Shown piece after piece: positions 4,386 to 6,166 of a DNA stretch of 6,166 nucleotides. The DNA comes from Campylobacterales bacterium (GTDB lineage: Bacteria; Campylobacterota; Campylobacteria; Campylobacterales; JAADDG01). Numbering within the stretch: the stretch's first letter is position 1; every line of letters starts with the position of its first letter. Position numbers and translations under genes: made by a program. The notes under the pieces were generated by a model. That model saw only the letters and a list, made by a program, of their open reading frames with translations, searched no databases and was not told the origin of the DNA. The stretch is from contig JALVCR010000004.1 in assembly GCA_027009865.1 (NCBI GenBank), positions 1 through 6,166 on the forward strand. The letters are read 5' to 3'.

Positions 4386-6166
4386 ATGAGAAAAATTTTT
4401 ATTTTGCTGTTTGTAAGCTTATCTCTTTTGGGATTTGCAAAAGATATTCATAAAGTTAAAAATAGCGCTCAATATGTGGATCTTGGCGTAATAAACAATA
4501 TGGATATAAATAACTTTATAAAATATGTAGCTAAAATAACCGAGAAAAATATTTTGATAACAAGAAATATACCCGGAAAAATAAACTTTATACCTATGAA
4601 ACCAATTAGAAGGGATAGAATAAAAGAGGTTATGTATAATCTTTTGATAAATGTTCTCTCAACAAAAGGCTATACGATAGTAGATACCCGTAAAGGATAT
4701 TTAAAAGTTGTAAGAAGCTCTGAAGCTACCAAAAGCGCTCCGCCCCTATATGGCAAAGCAAGCATAGATCAGATTCAAACCCAGATTATTCCAATAAGAA
4801 ATTTAGACGCAATAGCTATTTACAAACAGATAAGTTTTCTTCTAAGCAAATATGGAAGAGTGGTAGTCTCAAGAGAGCTAAACAGCGTTATTATTACCGA
4901 TTATCCAGAAAATATAAAAACAATAGACAGACTCGTTAGGATTTTGGATAGAAAAGATGATAAAGATGTAAAATTTGTAACTTTGCAAAATATAGGAGTA
5001 AAAAGCGTCTATCCAAAAGTTGTCAAAATAGCCAACGCTCTTTTTAACAAAAGAATTCCTACTCAAAGAATGGAGATTTTAAAAGATGAGGGAACAAATA
5101 GTCTTATTTTAATCTCAAAAAGAGCAAATATTAGAAAACTTCTTCCCTATATAAAGCAGCTTGACGTGGCAAACGACGTATCTGAGAAAAAAATTTCAAT
5201 TATTCATATAAAAAATGCCGATGCCGAAAAGATAGCTAAAACTTTGCAGTCTCTTCTTTCAAACAAAGGTTTTGTTCAAAGCATCAGCACATCCAAAACC
5301 TCTTCTAAACAAAACAAACCAAATACCAAATCTTCAAAAGAGATGCCCTCTTTTGTCCCAATTACAAGAACTACAACTGTAACAAAAAGCGACAATAAAC
5401 CAAGTATTACGGTAGATAAGGAGCTTAACGCCATTATAATTTACGCATCCGATAGAGAGTTAAGAGAGCTTAAAAATATTATAAAACAGCTTGATATCGA
5501 GAGGCAGCAGGTTTATGTAAAAGCTAAAGTTGTGGAAATCAGTCTTGACAAATCATCCAAAATAGGCGCAAAATACGGGCTTATCGGAGGACTTGCCGAC
5601 AGCACCGGACTTTATACTCTAAGCGCTCTTTTGGGAGGGAATGCTTTGGCTTTTGATATAGGAACTTTGGGCATAGAAAAGCCGGTTTTAAAAAAGGGGC
5701 TTGCTCTTGGAGCGACTCTCTCTTTATTGGAGGATGAGGGGGCGGCCGATTTGATATCGGAGCCTTCCATTCTTTGTATAAACAACAGTGAATCTACGAT
5801 ATATGTGGGAAGAACGGAATCTATCATAACCCAATCAACTCAAGGCGCTTCCTCTACCGACCTTGCAAGAAATACCTATACAAGACAGGATATCGGTTTG
5901 ACTTTAAAGATAAAGCCAAGAATCTCTTCCGATAATAAAGTAACTTTGCAAACCAAAATCGTTTTGGAAGATGTTTTGCCAGGAAGCCAAATAGGACTTC
6001 CGACCACCACAAAAAGAGAAGTTGAAACCACAGCCATCGTAGATAACGGAGAGAGTATAATTTTGGGAGGATTGGTAAAGAACAAAAAGAACAATTCATA
6101 CTCTCAAGTTCCGATTTTAGGAGATTTGCCGCTTATTGGCATTCCTTTTAGATACAAAGAAAAAGA
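4386..6166 (+). CDS. gspD: T2SS outer-membrane secretin GspD (3' end outside window)
   Basis: GspD forms the multimeric outer-membrane channel of the T2SS. The 593 residues visible include a Sec signal peptide (1-18, likely cut after GFA; no lipobox Cys). They continue with an N0 domain (about 29-112, the GspC contact), N1 (about 130-190), N2 (about 195-262) and N3 (about 268-370). N3 is interrupted by a Ser/Thr/Lys-rich insert at 298-340. The secretin core starts near 375. It shows ISEPSILCINNSESTIYVG (457-475), TYTRQDIGLTLKIKPRI (497-513), KREVETTAIVDNGESIILGG (543-562) and the family signature VPILGDLPLIGIPFRYK (575-591). The signature lies close to the C-terminus in this family, so only a short tail is missing. 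The gene follows gspC by 13 nt with a strong ribosome binding site. No pilotin gene is visible. Confidence 0.97.
   Translation, partial: MRKIFILLFVSLSLLGFAKDIHKVKNSAQYVDLGVINNMDINNFIKYVAKITEKNILITRNIPGKINFIPMKPIRRDRIKEVMYNLLINVLSTKGYTIVDTRKGYLKVVRSSEATKSAPPLYGKASIDQIQTQIIPIRNLDAIAIYKQISFLLSKYGRVVVSRELNSVIITDYPENIKTIDRLVRILDRKDDKDVKFVTLQNIGVKSVYPKVVKIANALFNKRIPTQRMEILKDEGTNSLILISKRANIRKLLPYIKQLDVANDVSEKKISIIHIKNADAEKIAKTLQSLLSNKGFVQSISTSKTSSKQNKPNTKSSKEMPSFVPITRTTTVTKSDNKPSITVDKELNAIIIYASDRELRELKNIIKQLDIERQQVYVKAKVVEISLDKSSKIGAKYGLIGGLADSTGLYTLSALLGGNALAFDIGTLGIEKPVLKKGLALGATLSLLEDEGAADLISEPSILCINNSESTIYVGRTESIITQSTQGASSTDLARNTYTRQDIGLTLKIKPRISSDNKVTLQTKIVLEDVLPGSQIGLPTTTKREVETTAIVDNGESIILGGLVKNKKNNSYSQVPILGDLPLIGIPFRYKEK

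Noticed and set aside
4878..6099. Several reverse-strand open frames inside gspD
   Set aside because: gspD is identified along its whole length by secretin domains, and the antisense frames have no recognisable motif.
866..6166. Type IV pilus or competence locus instead of T2SS
   Set aside because: GspG signature loops, a GspK-type large pseudopilin and a GspC with HR plus PDZ domains are specific to T2SS, although the gene order resembles pilMNOPQ.

Overview
The window carries part of a type II secretion system (T2SS) locus, with two divergent transcription units and almost no non-coding DNA. The DNA is strongly AT-rich, favours AGA for Arg and ATA for Ile, and its pseudopilin leaders end in Lys/Arg-Ala just before the processing site (MRKA/F, MKRA/F, MKKKA/V). 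That combination suggests a Campylobacterota (epsilonproteobacterial) genome. An AT-rich Aquificota member is a weaker alternative. The assignment is an inference from style, not from a marker gene.

Minus strand, reading leftward from about 769: gspG (major pseudopilin), a small hairpin over its stop codon, then a minor-pseudopilin gene (GspH-like) that runs off the left edge. This second gene has no ATG, GTG or TTG in a usable position and seems to start at ATA (310-312) or ATT (313-315).

Positions 770-865 separate the two units and hold a nearly symmetrical AT-rich element that can be read as a -10 box on both strands.

Plus strand, reading rightward: gspK (minor pseudopilin at the filament tip), a reduced gspL, gspM, gspN, gspC, and the secretin gspD, which runs off the right edge close to its end. 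These six genes overlap or nearly touch (17 nt, ATGA, ATGA, 20 nt overlaps, then a 13-nt gap), which implies one translationally coupled operon.

Working together: GspD forms the outer-membrane channel. GspC links it through its HR domain to the inner-membrane platform of GspL and GspM. GspG, GspK and the GspH-like protein build the periplasmic pseudopilus that pushes folded substrates through the secretin. The ATPase (GspE), the polytopic platform protein (GspF), the prepilin peptidase and the remaining minor pseudopilins (I, J) are not in the window.

The order K-L-M-N-C-D differs from the classical C-to-N order and matches the pilM/N-O-P-Q order of type IV pilus loci. I found no RNA gene, mobile element, CRISPR array or attachment site, and no wholly unknown system. 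The points most worth checking are the missing canonical start codon, the shortened GspL, the pilus-like gene order and the shared divergent promoter.
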